Source: Sequoia sempervirens (taxonomy: Eukaryota > Streptophyta > Pinopsida > Cupressales > Cupressaceae). Taken from it: DNA of 64,000 nucleotides. The translations under genes were made by a program, and so were the position numbers. The notes beneath the pieces were generated by a model that was given only the letters and a program-made list of their open reading frames with translations, was not told the origin of the DNA and did not search any database. Shown here in pieces: positions 1 to 12,765 of this stretch. The stretch is from contig VDFB02047230.1 in the NCBI GenBank assembly GCA_007258455.2, forward strand, positions 156,806,635-156,870,634. The letters run 5' to 3'. Every line of letters begins with the position of its first letter. The first letter of the stretch is position 1.

Positions 1-120
1 GAGAGGGTAGAGGGTAGAGGGTTTAAGGGTTAAGGGTTAAGGGTAGAGGGGAGAGAGATAGAAGTGATTGAGTGAGAGACTTGGGAGAGAGAGTGAGGGA
101 GAGAGAGAGGGAAAGAGATA
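1..120. repeat. G/A-rich simple repeat, telomere-like at its start
   Basis: Purine-rich tract built from GAGAGG, GGGTAGA and a few GGGTTAA/GGGTTTAA units, followed by (GA)n. A handful of units resemble the plant telomere heptamer, but the register is broken and the run is under 50 bp. It is best read as a degenerate low-complexity tract, perhaps an interstitial telomere-like remnant. Confidence 0.7.
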
Positions 121-400
121 ATATTTATATATTTTATATATTAAATATATATATATATTTAAATATTTATACATTAACTAAAATATAGAAATAATATTTA
201 AATATTATACATAATAATATAATATATTATATATTAAATACATAATTCCATAAGAGATTATCATAAATTGTATATTATATATTAAATTATAAACTATATT
301 GTATATTCTAAACTAGATATATTAAAATAAACTATAAAATATTTATTGCATTTTTTAAATCATACATTATAAACTGTATAACATTTTTTTAAATCATATA
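121..400. repeat. AT-rich low-complexity tract
   Basis: Nearly pure A/T with many TATATT/AAATAT words and no reading frame. No borders or inverted termini were found. Confidence 0.7.
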
Positions 401-3400
401 TAAAACAAATCGAATATCTGATTTGAATTGGATATCCGATATTTCTAACACAAACTTTACTACCTAGAGATTATCCTCAGGCTTGCTTTGGAATTTGGCT
501 AGGACATGCCAATCCTAAGAAGTCAATACAAAAAACATTTTTAACAGCTTACCTTGCTTTTGTAGACTTCGCCCATGTGGCTGACGACTTTTTTTTAGCC
601 AAAATTGATGAAACAAAAAGGGTTTGTAAATGAGATTCTTAGATTTCCACCAGTATAAATTATGCTTTACTTTGAATTTAATAAATAATTATTATTTATT
701 TTCTATTAGAATTACGACTAAAGCCCTGATTGATAGGCTGATTAAAAAACACCTATAGCTTTCAAACGGTATCACATTTTTTGAATCCAAAACATGCATC
801 ACATTTTATGCTTCACATACTATAGGATTAAAAACAAAATTGAATTTCATGAAGTTTTGACCAAGTTAAGGTGGTTAGACATACACGTTTTTATATTTTT
901 TAAAAGTTATAATAAAAAAATTCATAATTAATTATTTACTTGGAAAAAAATTACAAAAAATATGCATCACATCTAGACATGAGTCCTCTACTTATATCTA
1001 AAATCTTATAAAAAAAAATATTATCATTTTATTGTGGTTAGGGTGGTTAGACAGACACCTACTTATTTTTTCCCTGAAATTTAAGTACTACTGCATTGAA
1101 ATTTCAAATTTTCATCAAATAGATTTTTTTTTAATATAAACCTAGTAGTTTAGAAACTACATTCAATTTTCCACAGATTCTATTCTTACATATTTTTGAA
1201 ATAATATAGATAACTTATTCAAATTTTTACGTCAAGTTTCCTAACTCTGATTTTTCTAAATTTTCATTGCCACTTAAGGGCCTATTTTTTTCCATGATGA
1301 TCCTGCACATACCCCTATATTTTTGTGGTTTTTCTTTGTGATTGTCTCTCACCTACTCCTCTAACTGATTAAAGATAATAATATATTTCTCATCATCCAT
1401 GGATCACTTGGTGATTTCTTGAATGTGTTTAGGTGCCAAAAGTTTTGGCACATGGAATTTGATATCAACTACCAGCATCACTATAGAATGGTTGTCCAAC
1501 CACCAAAATTTAATGTTGAACTCTTCCTTCAACCTGCAACATCTATTTTTAGCGCATCTCACCCATCATCATGGATTCAACTTTGCTACAATGAAACAAC
1601 TTATGGTTTTGGTGCCTAGATGTATATGTATGTTTTAGAGTCTCATTTTCAAGTAGGTTGGTCGGTGTGTGGTCTCTAGATGCCAATAAATATTGTAAGG
1701 CGTCCATAAATGCCACAATCTAGTTTGTTGAGAGATTGCAAACCTGCGAAATTAACAAAGACTAGTATTGTATTAGGATTTTACGTTGCAGAATGTCTCC
1801 ATGGAACTGTGCATGTATTTAAGAGGGTTTCTTAGATGCTGATAGGGATTTTCCCTTGCCACACTTTCTGGAATGAATATAAAGTTGAGTTAGATGAATG
1901 TGATAGCATTCTAAAACACATTTCACAGCTTGTAATTATCCTTCTCACTTTATGTATAAATATAAATGCATTCTTTTCTAGATGACTAAGTATGTTCTAT
2001 AGCAAGGTTTCATATTCATTGGTGTATGTAAATGCATAGTTGCATGTTCTTGTTTTCATGTTTGTTCTCTTCTCACCATCGTGAATTTGTTTCCCAATAG
2101 ATAGGCACTGGTCTAGACCATACTCCAATCTCACATCATCAAACCAAAACCTAAATAAGTGGCTTAGGATTAAAAACTTCTATGAATTCATAACCCCACG
2201 ATATAACCAAAGATCTATCTTTAGTGAGCCTCAAATGAATTATTTCCTTGTGGGTTATGATATATATTGTTATCAACTATATAAGAGTTTTGAGATAGCT
2301 AGTTTTACTTGGTTCAATGACAATCTTCAAGGGAAAGTAGGCGAGTTTGGTTTAGCTATCATTTAGTTCAATTTCACTTATCATAGATGATTTCAATACT
2401 TATCAAGGTATACCCGTAGGAACACCCTCTCGAGTTTAAGTTGAGCTCAAAGTGTAGGAGATACGACTCACTCTCATTGAGTTAGCTTTGAGTCCTCTAT
2501 AGTTTTGTTGATGAAATGATTTCATTCATTTGTTGAAAACCCTAGCCTTGTGTGTGAAATGTAGTTCTAGGAAATGGAGTAGTGATTTTGAGACCTAGCA
2601 ATCCTCATTTTCCCTTTCTTACACCACCTCCTTTCTAAATATTGCAACATACAAATTATTACCCACACACTATCTCTATAACTTTTTATTATCTTATTCT
2701 AAATTTTTTGTAGGATAAAATTATCTTTAGGCCATCAAATTTGATTGGAAATGAGGAAAATTAAGAACATGTTTATATTTTTTTCTATTTTTTTAAAGTT
2801 CGTAAAATTGGCGATTTATCTAGTTGGACTAATTGACTAGTGCCTATTTTTCTTAGTTGAGTTATCTTTATTTTTATTTTTTAATTTATTCTTAAATTAA
2901 GTAATTATTAAATGAATGATAAATATGTGTATTTATTTGTATTAACAAAAGAAATGGAGGTAAATTTGGAAGGAAATAGAAAAGATGAAGGAAAGAAATG
3001 TGTGTAGCCACATAACATAGTTTTTGTTATGGAATGACTGCATAATTTCAGCCTCCCATTTTTATAGCTTATTTTCAATCTTTAAATTATAGTAGCTCCA
3101 TCATTATAAGAGAAAAACTCAAATTATTGTTTATGCTTAGTTTAAAGTTACATGAGATCATTTGTGTTGCTAAATTTAAGCAACAAACACAAAAAAAATA
3201 GTTGCATGGGAAGGTTATGGTTGGCCAATTGTTCTACCCCCTACATAGATTAGATATTTATAACATGATACAAGTTATTGAAAGTACATAGTAAATGTCA
3301 TAGCTTTGATATTATTCATTCTAAAAAGGATAATGAATTGTAAGTTTGTTAACAAGAATCATTGTAGCAGGAATTAATGTTGATTTGGCCTATAAATCTT

Positions 3401-3799
3401 TGTTTGATGAAATAATGGTTGGAACAACTATTAATGCATCTCTCATGCAACTCGGGTCTTATTATGAGATTGAAGACATGAGTATGTGGTGAATATGAAA
3501 AATAAATAATGTTTTAGTTAATGCAATCCTTGTAAAATATATATTATGAAATAGGCATTTATATTCATTATTAAAAAAAATTAAATATATTATAATATTA
3601 AAAAAAGTAGATGTATCTAGTTATATCCCAAATGTTAAGCAATATGGAGCCTTAAACATCGTATCCAAAGAGAAAAACAAATCTATTAACCAACAAGAGT
3701 TAAAACACCAATAGCAAGACTAGGGTCACTATCATCTAGTTTCCAAACATCTGGGTTATTCTAATCATTAAGAATAAGCTTCTAGCTAGTGAGAGCACT
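401..3799. other. No recognisable gene or element
   Basis: AT-rich sequence with only short chance reading frames. A phrase like GGTGGTTAGACA recurs near 870 and 1040, suggesting an old internal duplication or transposon remnant, but I could not find borders. The short frames around 1419-1638 overlap in two registers and show no protein-like motif. Confidence 0.5.
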
Positions 3800-3824
3800 T
3801 TGAACCTGATCTTCATTATTTGTA

Positions 3825-4175
3825 CTTACTCCCTCTATTTCTATCTCTATCTATCTATCCTCCCTCTCTCCTTAACTCTCTCCCTCTCTCCCTCCATTTA
3901 TCTCATTTTTATCTCTATATCAATCCCTATCTCTCTATCTCCCTCTCTCCCTCACCCTTTTGGACTTTGTCTCTATATCTCCCTCATTCTCTCTCTCATC
4001 TCTATCTCTCTCTCCCTCTCTATCTCTCTATCTCTCATGTTCCTTGTATCCCTTTCTATATCTCTCACTTTATATATCTCTCCCCTCTTTCTCTCTCCAT
4101 ATCCCTCTCTATTTCTATTTCTCTATCCTCCATGTCTCTTCCTCCTATATTTATCTCTCTATCACATGTACACAT
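3825..4175. repeat. Polypyrimidine (CT/TCTA) simple repeat
   Basis: About 350 bp dominated by CTCTCT, TCTATCTC and CCCTCTCT on the plus strand. It yields three overlapping open frames made of Ser, Leu, Tyr, Ile and Pro, an artefact of composition rather than coding. Confidence 0.9.
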
Positions 4176-4189
4176 TAATTCATTAGGAT

Positions 4190-6140
4190 AATTCACATAT
4201 TCTTATTCGACACATATTCACTTATGTATTTCACACCTACATGTGTCCATGAGTGAGAATATATTTGATAGAAGTAACCTTCAGTGAGTTAAGAGAACAA
4301 ACATTGGCTCTTACACTAGCAAAACAAATTGAGCAAGAAGAGGCCTTATAAATAATTAGACAAGAAAATGAATGCATCCTCTCCAATGAATTGGAATATA
4401 AATAATATCTTATAAATTGAAGCAATTCACACAAACATCACCCTCAAAACCTTGAAAATATAAGTGTACACACTCAACATAAATGTTACACATCAATTAA
4501 ACAACATTGTCTCTTGTATGGAGTTCTTCCCTCATGAAGAGAGAACACCCATAGGAGTAATAGATATCCCTCAGGAAAATATCATTACAATATTTAGGAT
4601 ACTTCTCCCATGTGAAGAAGGTAGTTCTCTAGATACTCCTTTGCGACATTTACTTTTTCCATGTGGGTAGGAGTAATCTTATAGTTTTCAACACATATGT
4701 GTGCAATAATGTGCCTACCATCTTTGAATTATGCATAGTAGTGGTTAGTTAGATTTGGAGAGTATAGTACCACATGTAGATGATGTGATTTAGCCAAGTG
4801 TAACCTTTGTGAGGCTAAACTAATTATAAAATGGTGTATTAGGACATCATTTCCAATCTTTTCACCATGGATTAAAACATCTAACCACAATTTTGTGCAA
4901 GATTTCCATAGGAATGAAATAAAAAATAGTTTAAAAAGACTCAAAATCTTTGGTTGGTGAGTCTATTATTCAATTTGGTTTCAACACAAGAAAGAATATT
5001 CCTAGTGGTTCTTCAAAAATATAATAGTGTCTTGATACCTCTATTGAAAATTTTAAAGCACAAACACAAGGAACTTTAGAAAAGGATTATCTTAGCAATT
5101 AATCACAAGAGACTACTAATTAATGGATAAGTTACTAGTTTTGAACCCATTTCTATTTTATATAAGAAATATGTTCATCTTGCCTTTGTAATTGATCAAT
5201 AAACATTCAATGAAGAAATTACCCTAGATTTAAATAGTTTGTTGCATAATGAGAATAGAATGGAGGCCATGATTTATTGAGAATTTATGCCCATGATACT
5301 TTTAGTGAATCCTTCGCTACAAGCAACATATCAATCCCACCTTGCAATTGATCAATAAGAATGGCCTGTATAAGTGGTAGGCCATCATGCTTTCATCATT
5401 TTGCATTTTGAATGTTTTTATATAGTTACAATATCTCTCTAAGTCTTGGTAAATATGCACCATCAAATGCTCCAAGACAAATCTAGTTTGACAATTGGTA
5501 GGACTTTCATTTTTAAAAGCAACCTCAACATTACAATATGTAGCATGATAGTTTTTTAAAAAGGTAATAATAGTTTATACACATGTATTGATGGGCCCCA
5601 CTCATTAGTTGAGTCTTTGATGACTTAACTAAAGCCACATGGCATACTCCCAATGATTCCCAAAAAGAAAAGGGTGATATATTCTAATGTTAGCATGGAC
5701 CATATAATCTACCGCCAATAGTTCATCTAATAGCCCACAAGATTTGTGAACATTACTTCATAGAACTTTTATGTATTCCATTTTGATACCATAGTGTTGA
5801 CACCCACAACTTCCTTGCATCATACTAAGAAGGTATATAGATCCAAAGTAGTAGACGTAGGCCTTACCACATCTAGAATTTGAATTATCCATAAAGGCAA
5901 TATCCATGTATTGAAATCCAATAATTTTACATCACTCGAAAAGGAAGTTTCACCTACCAAGGCTAAGTTTAGTGTAATGCTAGGCAATAGACTTCATGAA
6001 CTAGGTACCAAAGGACCTCATGGCTACACACAACCACTAATATGAACTATTAAAGCGTCAAAATAGGTAGGGAGGTCTTTTACACTATGGATTTTAAATT
6101 CAATTTTATTTTATTTTTGGAAAAGTTAGTATGGGTTGGG
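4190..6140. other. Unassigned sequence, possible transposon relic on minus strand
   Basis: No intact gene. Minus-strand translation between about 4700 and 5950 gives several protein-like stretches broken by many stops, in more than one frame. They look like an old mobile-element coding relic, but no diagnostic motif could be named. No terminal repeats were found around it. Confidence 0.3.
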
Positions 6141-6142
6141 TA

Positions 6143-6598
6143 GGGGAAAGGACCCAGTTACTGCCCCCCATTGAATTACCGCCACCTCCATGCTCACTTA
6201 ACCCCCAAAAAAAAATTCACTTTGATCCATTAAAAAACTTTATTTTATTGAATAACTAATTACAAAAACACCAATAGCTTCTCATTAAGTGCTAAAGTGA
6301 ATGATTTGAGTGGATTTTAAGTGCTAAAACAGCTATAATTGATTGAAATTATAGCGGGTGGATAATGGGACATTAGGTGGCAGCAAACAGACAGCACCTC
6401 TAAAAGGTGACTTTTTGACCTCCACGCGCATATCCAACGCTTCCACACTCGATTGAATTTCCTAGAAGCCAAAACCTTAGTTATAAGCACTTAAATCGTG
6501 AGCGAAAAAAACCCATAAAAGAAATTTTTGATTCGATGTACAATTTGAATTCTACAGTTGCACGAAGTTAGCCCTAGCAGATACTGGGTCCTCTCCCC
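6143..6598. mobile_element. TA-flanked inverted-repeat MITE (mariner-like class proposed)
   Basis: The left end reads GGGGAAAGGACCCAGT and the right end, reverse complemented, GGGGAGAGGACCCAGT: a terminal inverted repeat of at least 16 bp with one mismatch. Both ends are flanked by TA (6141-6142 and 6599-6600), which fits the TA target of Tc1/mariner elements. At 456 bp with no reading frame it is a MITE, and no transposase source is visible in the window. The superfamily is inferred only from the TA flank. Confidence 0.75.
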
Positions 6599-6600
6599 TA

Positions 6601-9150
6601 GTTTTCTCTATAAATATTATCCTGCATGCTCATTCATAGGTGAAAAGATGATTTTTTTATAGTTGAGTTATTGAGCCTGATATAAGAGTCAATTCTCATA
6701 TTATTCTTACATAGCTAATATTTTGAGTTCAATGTGTTATCTCTATCTTCTCTCTCTTTGTTACTATCCATGGGAACCAATATATATTTTTAAAGGAATT
6801 GTATTCATGTAGTGATTGATTGATCAGTAGATTTAATAAGAAGAAATTTATTGTCTCAATGACTCTTTCTATTATATGTGTTCATTTTTAACTATTATGT
6901 ACACATTTCATTGTGTTGATTATTTCATCATGTACTATTAAACTCTACTATGGTGGTAAATATTATATCTATCTAATATGGGCCTTTATTATTCTTTATT
7001 TACTTTTTGCATCTTCTTTTCCTTTTTAACCCCTCTGCACAATGGTTTTAGGCTTAGCTTGGGATATATATGGAACTAACCCTCCTATCCTATAGATTGT
7101 CTCACAAGATCCACCCAAATTATTAACCTGCATTACTGCTTACATGGCTTTCTATGCTCTTAGTCTTGTGTGATAGATTAGCCCTTGAAAAAAGGTATTT
7201 AGACAAAGTCAATATTTTTGACACCCAACGAGACTCAAATAGTTTTAAATGATTTTAGCCCCTACTAATGGCTAAGTCTCAAACTCTTGGCCATCAATTC
7301 TAGTACAACTCTGCATCAATCAACCTAAAAAATTATATGATAGCTAGAATTACCATAATATATCTGATCTCAACCAATCCTCATATATTTGTGTAATCCC
7401 TTATGCTCATTACTATAATAAGACCTTATACTATATCGAAGCCACAAGCTTAAATATCTTAAGGAATTCCTATTATGGATGTACAACAACCCGAAGCACA
7501 TCCTACATTGAACACCATAGGTCCATAAAACTTACCAACACTATCTACAGTATGGGAAGCCATATCAAATACCACTCTATGTTCTCTTCCCCACTTCATG
7601 GGAGAAAATTGTGCTACACTTATGAAAAATTTGCACATCATTGTGCATCCATATATTATTCACGATATTAATGAAAAAAACATTATGTTGAGACTCCTAG
7701 CCACTTCATTCAAGGGGAAAGATCTTGACTAGTACTAATTGCTTCCACCATTCTCAATTGTTGATTGTGACTAGTTATGCTAGGCCTTCCTTGATAATTT
7801 TAAAGAAAAGAGAGACACTTCATCATTGTTGGGGCAACTAATGATCATAAAAGAGCTCCAATGAGAATGATGGATGATTTAAATATCAAATTCCAAAAGA
7901 TATGGTATTGCATCCTAGTTAAATTTTTTCCATCTATTAGATTTGGCCTATATTATCTATGTAAAAGTTATTGATTCTAAGGTACCTATGGTTATGAATA
8001 ATATGGGAGAAATAGTTTCCCAAATGCATATTAGGTTGATATAGCTATGAAATATTACCTTACATAGATTGAAAGGTTGGCACCTCACCCCCCATGTAAA
8101 TATTCCTAAAAGTTCAACCATTGAATCAATATGTACCTATCGATCATCCTCCCACTCTCCCACACATGAATCCCATTCTTATAATGCGTAGAATAGAGTC
8201 ACTTTTCTTATCCATCAACTCTCTATGATAATTTTTCTTTGAACCATGTCCAATGAGTCATTACTCTAATGATATTTTTTCTTTGAACCATGTCCAATGA
8301 GGTCATTACTCTTAAATGAATCATCAAAATGTCTAAAGAACTCCTTATGCAAATAACTAGCTTTGTGGGCCCTAACAAAATTATAATCTTTTTATTTTTA
8401 TTTTGTTCTTTAAAACATGGACCTAGATAGCCATACAACCTAATATTTTATTTTCCTCAAACACAAACTACTATAATTTTAGTGTAGATAATTGGTCTTA
8501 GGATTTTAATGCCTTCTAGACATAGTGACACTATTTTTTATCCCCAAAATGCCTCTAAAATTGAGTACTTTTCTAATGAACATGTTCAAACCCTCTTATA
8601 AAATGGTTTCTTAGCATTTGATTCAAACAAAATAAAAGCTAAAATTGATTTTTTGATCCTCCCAAATTTAGTGGAATAGTAAAAAATGTTACCCAAATTA
8701 CCAAAATCTAATTATGCCCAAAATGTGGAATGAAACCCTAAAGACATTATTTTTCCCCTAAAACCATCATAATTCTCAAAATCATCTAAAATTATCTCAA
8801 TTGTATGGTAAGTTTTACAAATTTGTAGAAAATATATTATTTTTTGTTATTGGAAACTCCAATTAATAATAGCTAGCCACCACAACACATTTATTTGCTA
8901 CTAGCCATGCTATTACCTCCCTCTACTTCACCCCCGTGGGTCGAAACCACCACCTTACAGAAGATGGTTTTCTATGAAAATTTTAGACTCCTATTAGGCA
9001 ATTTTAGAGTATGAGAATGGTTTCATGTCAAATGGAAATCTATTTGGAGAATAAATATGCATGCAAAAATATTTTGATGCATCTTGGAATATTATTTTCC
9101 TCATGTCAAAATGATGTCATTATTTCTTCCCTCCCAACCTAACCCCTCTC
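6601..9150. other. No recognisable gene
   Basis: AT-rich sequence with short frames only. A minus-strand frame at 7459-7641 and neighbouring broken frames up to about 7200 could be a decayed coding relic, but no motif supports a family. A local duplication of about 45 bp is visible at 8230-8310 (TTTTTCTTTGAACCATGTCC repeated). Confidence 0.4.
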
Positions 9151-9155
9151 CAATG

Positions 9156-10472
9156 TGTAGTGTAGAACATTGTATACCTTAACAATTCCATATTATATTT
9201 TCCCCCCTAACTTATTGGACTTAATTAAGCTTCTAATTTTCTAGATTATACATTCCAGAGCCTAATTTTTACCATTTTTTGAAGGAAGCATTGAATAAAT
9301 GCATCCAATCATTAAATTATCCCTGACTTTTAGTATCTTGGAAATTTGGGCCAAGACCCATTCGCCCATGGGCGACTGGGTCCCCATCCTTAGCCAGGAC
9401 CCAAATTTAATATGTTGTTGGTTGTATTTTAACATCCAAAATTCAAATATGAAGTTTCAGCTTTTGGAATCTAATTTTTAAGAAATTAGAACAATTGCAT
9501 ATAAATACCTAGTTATTTTATCATTTGAAATCTAACACGCATTCAATAACATTATTGATAAAATCAAGAGCAGCATATCAGAGCATTATTATAGCAATTC
9601 AAGATCCAACATCATGTCAAGGTTTATGTGTGTTCATATTGTCATTGTTTTGTGGAGGCTAAAATATTTTTGTAGGTCTCCAAAGCATTCAAGCAAAGCA
9701 AGATCCAAATCCTTGAAGAGATGTGTATGACTTTAGTCCTTCAAGGAATTCATTGAAGGGTGGTGAGTTGTAGCATTTTTTTCATTCAGCATTTCTTCCT
9801 TTCCATTAAAATTTTGTCATTGTGGAAGTGGAAACACTTACACGGGGTTTGACTGAGGTAAACCCCTATATGGCACAACAGGTCTTCCCTCTTTATGAAT
9901 GTAGGTTACAAGTTTGAAGAGGATTGAAGAAAGTTTGAAGATTCATTTTGCATGATTGCATTTGTTCTCATCAAAGTTTTCAATACATAGAAACTCAATT
10001 ACAAGATTTACTGATGACATTCTGACAAGTTTACAACTAGGAATCAGAAGCTCAAATCTAGCACCAAAGGACTGTAAAAACAATTTTAGGACCCCTAACA
10101 AAGACCCATTTTCCCAAGGGCGATCCAGTCCTACTACAACACTCAAACTTAGCTTTTGGTGATAGGTACACATTAGTTTGCACTTCCCAGATCCACTTGC
10201 AAACCACTATTTCCATTTGTTTATATTTGAGAAATTGCATTTATCATATTAGGTCATATAGTCTAATTAGGGCAGTCATTCCAAATCATTTCCAATTCAT
10301 TCCTAAGACTCAAAAGGACCAGATCTAGGTCTGATTGACTCACCTTGAAGGTTGTACAAGTCAATCTATGCACCTTGTTGATTTGCATCCCAATGAAATG
10401 CTAGAAATGATGGTCCATTTACCCTAGGAATTATGGTTACTAAACTTAGGGTAACTACATTTTTATGTTTCA
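9156..10472 (+). repeat. 5' LTR of the gag-pro gypsy element
   Basis: Aligns by eye over its whole length with 35087-36409, with frequent substitutions and small indels. The TG...CA ends sit next to the near-matching flanks. It contains a TATA-like box at 9500-9507 and two copies of a GACCCA...GGGCGA palindromic block (near 9357 and 10101). Alignment with the 3' copy stops exactly at the CA at 10471-10472, which sets the border. Confidence 0.85.
9500..9507 (+). promoter_or_regulatory. TATA-like box in the 5' LTR
   Basis: TATAAATA in the LTR, conserved at the equivalent place in the 3' LTR (35418-35425). Its position in the LTR and its conservation suggest the element's promoter; the start site is not shown by the sequence. 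Confidence 0.5.
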
Positions 10473-11554
10473 TTTTGGTGAACCTAACATTTGAAATCAT
10501 AGCTTTCTGATTTGGCAATCTTTCAAACCCTAGATCTAAGTTTTGCATCATTGTGTTTTGTATTTCTCATCTAGGTTTTGCATCATTATAATCTCATTAG
10601 TGTTGCATATTGCATTATAAAAAGTTATAAAAATCTGAAAAAAAATGCATACATATTGCATTATAGCTTGCATTACAGTGTATTTCAATCATTTAGATCA
10701 TATTTTCATTTCAAAATTGCATTCAAAAAAGTGTCATTTTGTTCCAAAATTATCATACATTTGCATTTCCTTTGCATTGAAAAATTATGGGAAAACAGTC
10801 ACTTTCAAACTTGTTTGTAGATAGGAACATTAAGCTTAAATATCAATCTCAAAATTCAGATTTTGAATTTTTAGAACCTTAAACAAAGACTCAATCGCCC
10901 CCAGGTGACCTTGTCCTTGTACAGGTGCTTTAACAAGATTTTTCATATTTTTTTGTCTGTCTGCTTCAGTTTCACTGTACTTGCATATCTATGTTTTGGA
11001 ATCAGTAACTGTATTATATAAATCATTTTGCATTTAGTTCATTTAGTGAAATAAAGTGCATTGTTTAAGGTCAAATTTTGTATACAAAATCATCATTTTC
11101 AGGTCTTTGTATATTGCAATCAGTCAAATTTTATTACATTTAGATCTGAAAAGTGCATTTAAATTTGTTAAAAAATCTTCAAAATCATTGCAAACTTGCA
11201 TTTTGCATAAAATTGGAATATATTAAGCAAATTATAGAAATTTATTTACTGTTACAACTATCTGCAAGTAGAATTAGAATCCTTAAACAGAGTAGTCTTT
11301 AATCCAACTTCAAACTTTCAGAACCCCTGACTAGGACTCAAATGCCCTTGGGCGACCCTGTCCTGCTTGTCTTGGCCAAACAAAAATTTCTTATACCTCT
11401 GTTGATGTGGTTCTTGTTTTCTTCTTCTTGCTACTTTCTATTTCTAAGTGATTATTGTACTTATTTAGCAATTTGGTGTTCATCTTGGGTGCACTTTTGG
11501 TGTTGTGAAACCTACATGAGTTTCACAACCTAGTGTTCTATTGCTAATACTTCA
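10473..11554 (+). other. Untranslated leader of the gag-pro gypsy element
   Basis: About 1.1 kb between the LTR and the first gag-like codons, rich in TGCATT words and without coding features. It repeats the LTR's palindromic block twice (near 10885 and 11332) and ends with a perfect 10-bp stem (GTTGTGAAAC 11502-11511, GTTTCACAAC 11520-11529). The sequence after the LTR includes TGGTGAACC at 10476, a possible primer-binding site, but I could not match it to a tRNA with confidence. Confidence 0.5.
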
Positions 11555-12543
11555 GTGAGACGTAGTTCAAGACTCATGGTATCCTGTGTTTTTGGTACAT
11601 CTATTGTGGATCTTGATTTTTCTAACCCTTTCACGACAAGTGTTGTCAATACTCAACCCATTTTGGACTCCATTCCCAATGCCACAATTCCCATGACCTT
11701 ACCATCAACCACTACCACTAATGTTGAAACCATGGTGGCTCATGTACCTGAAGAAAATGCTTGATGATTCTCAAGGATTAGACGTAATGCATAGTCTTTC
11801 CCACATCATAGACAATTATGTACCTATAATGGCTAGTTGTGCTCAAACTTTGGGGTATACTCAAAGTCAAGGAGGAAGTCAAGTTTCTCTCCCTACAACT
11901 ATAGCTTCTATTCCCACATATACAAATCCAGCGGTTACCACAACGATGCAACCAAGCAACAACATAGCTCTAGCTTTGGGTATTTCCACTAGGAATCCTT
12001 ATAGTTTTGTCAACTCAAACATCATATCTCCAAACCCATCACCCTTCACAAATTTACAATATAGTAGTCCACTAATACATATATGCTTCGACCTTATACA
12101 CCTCATTCCCAAAGCACGACAAGCAATGATTATGCCATAAACCAACTCATGCAAAATGTGACATCCCTTCAACAACAAATATCAACATTGAACCAAAATC
12201 AAAATGGATAATCATCACAATATGTCAAAAGAAACCCATTGTCATTGGAGATATTAAAATCACAAATTCTACAAAACATAGAGGTACCCCACTTTGAGAA
12301 ATACAATGGTAAAGGAGACCTTCAAAACCATATATCAACATACACAGCCTTATGTAGTGACTTCATCTTTGAAGATAAGCTCTTGGCTAAAAAAATTCCT
12401 AGGTCATTGAAGGACATGGCCTTGGAGTGGGTTTTTTCATTACCCAAAAACTCAATTCACTCATTTACTAAGCTTGTTGATGCTTTCTTCAACCATTTCC
12501 AAGTGCACATTGGTCCTAAGATTAATATATTTGATTTAATGTG
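11555..12543 (+). pseudogene. gag: Gag (broken) of the non-autonomous gypsy element
   Basis: Three overlapping frames (11555-11764, 11721-12140, 12239-12544) make a split Gag. The N-terminal part is low-complexity, rich in Thr, Ser, Pro and Asn. The last frame carries the classic retrotransposon Gag signature: a VPHFEKYNGKGDLQNH stretch, then AKKIPRSLKDMALEWVFSLP and a following F...F pattern, matching the plant Ty3/gypsy retrotransposon-gag family. Gag would form the particle that packages element RNA. Stops and frame changes between pieces make it non-functional, and it is further opened by the inverted-repeat element at 12766. The class call is firm; the clade is not. Confidence 0.8.
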
Positions 12544-12765
12544 ATGAAAACAAAGAGAAGGTGAAAAGTTACAAACTTCATAAGCCATTATCAGTTGATA
12601 ATATCACAAGTCAATCTAACTCTCCTTGATGTGGACATCCAAATAATATTCATTGAAAACTTTCAAAAGGACATAAGAGAAAAATTCCTATTATAGACAT
12701 TTCCATCTTTTATAAGTTTGTGCACGGTGCTTCATGATTACCAAAATTCAATTAATAAATATGAA

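Noticed and set aside
1..60. Telomere at the left edge
   Set aside because: Only a few GGGTTAA/GGGTTTAA units, out of register and mixed with GGGTAGA and GA repeats. A true telomere would be a long regular array.
3800..4191. 128- and 123-residue open frames
   Set aside because: Both are composition artefacts of a CT-rich simple repeat: overlapping registers, Ser/Leu/Tyr only.
10476..10490. Primer-binding site of the gag-pro gypsy element
   Set aside because: TGGTGAACC starts like a primer site but I could not match it to a known tRNA end, so it is mentioned only as possible.
11574..11586. LTR ending at 11575 with TGGTATC as Met primer site
   Set aside because: Alignment with the 3' LTR stops at 10472, where TG...CA ends and near-matching flanks fit. 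The TGGTATC match is only 7 bases.
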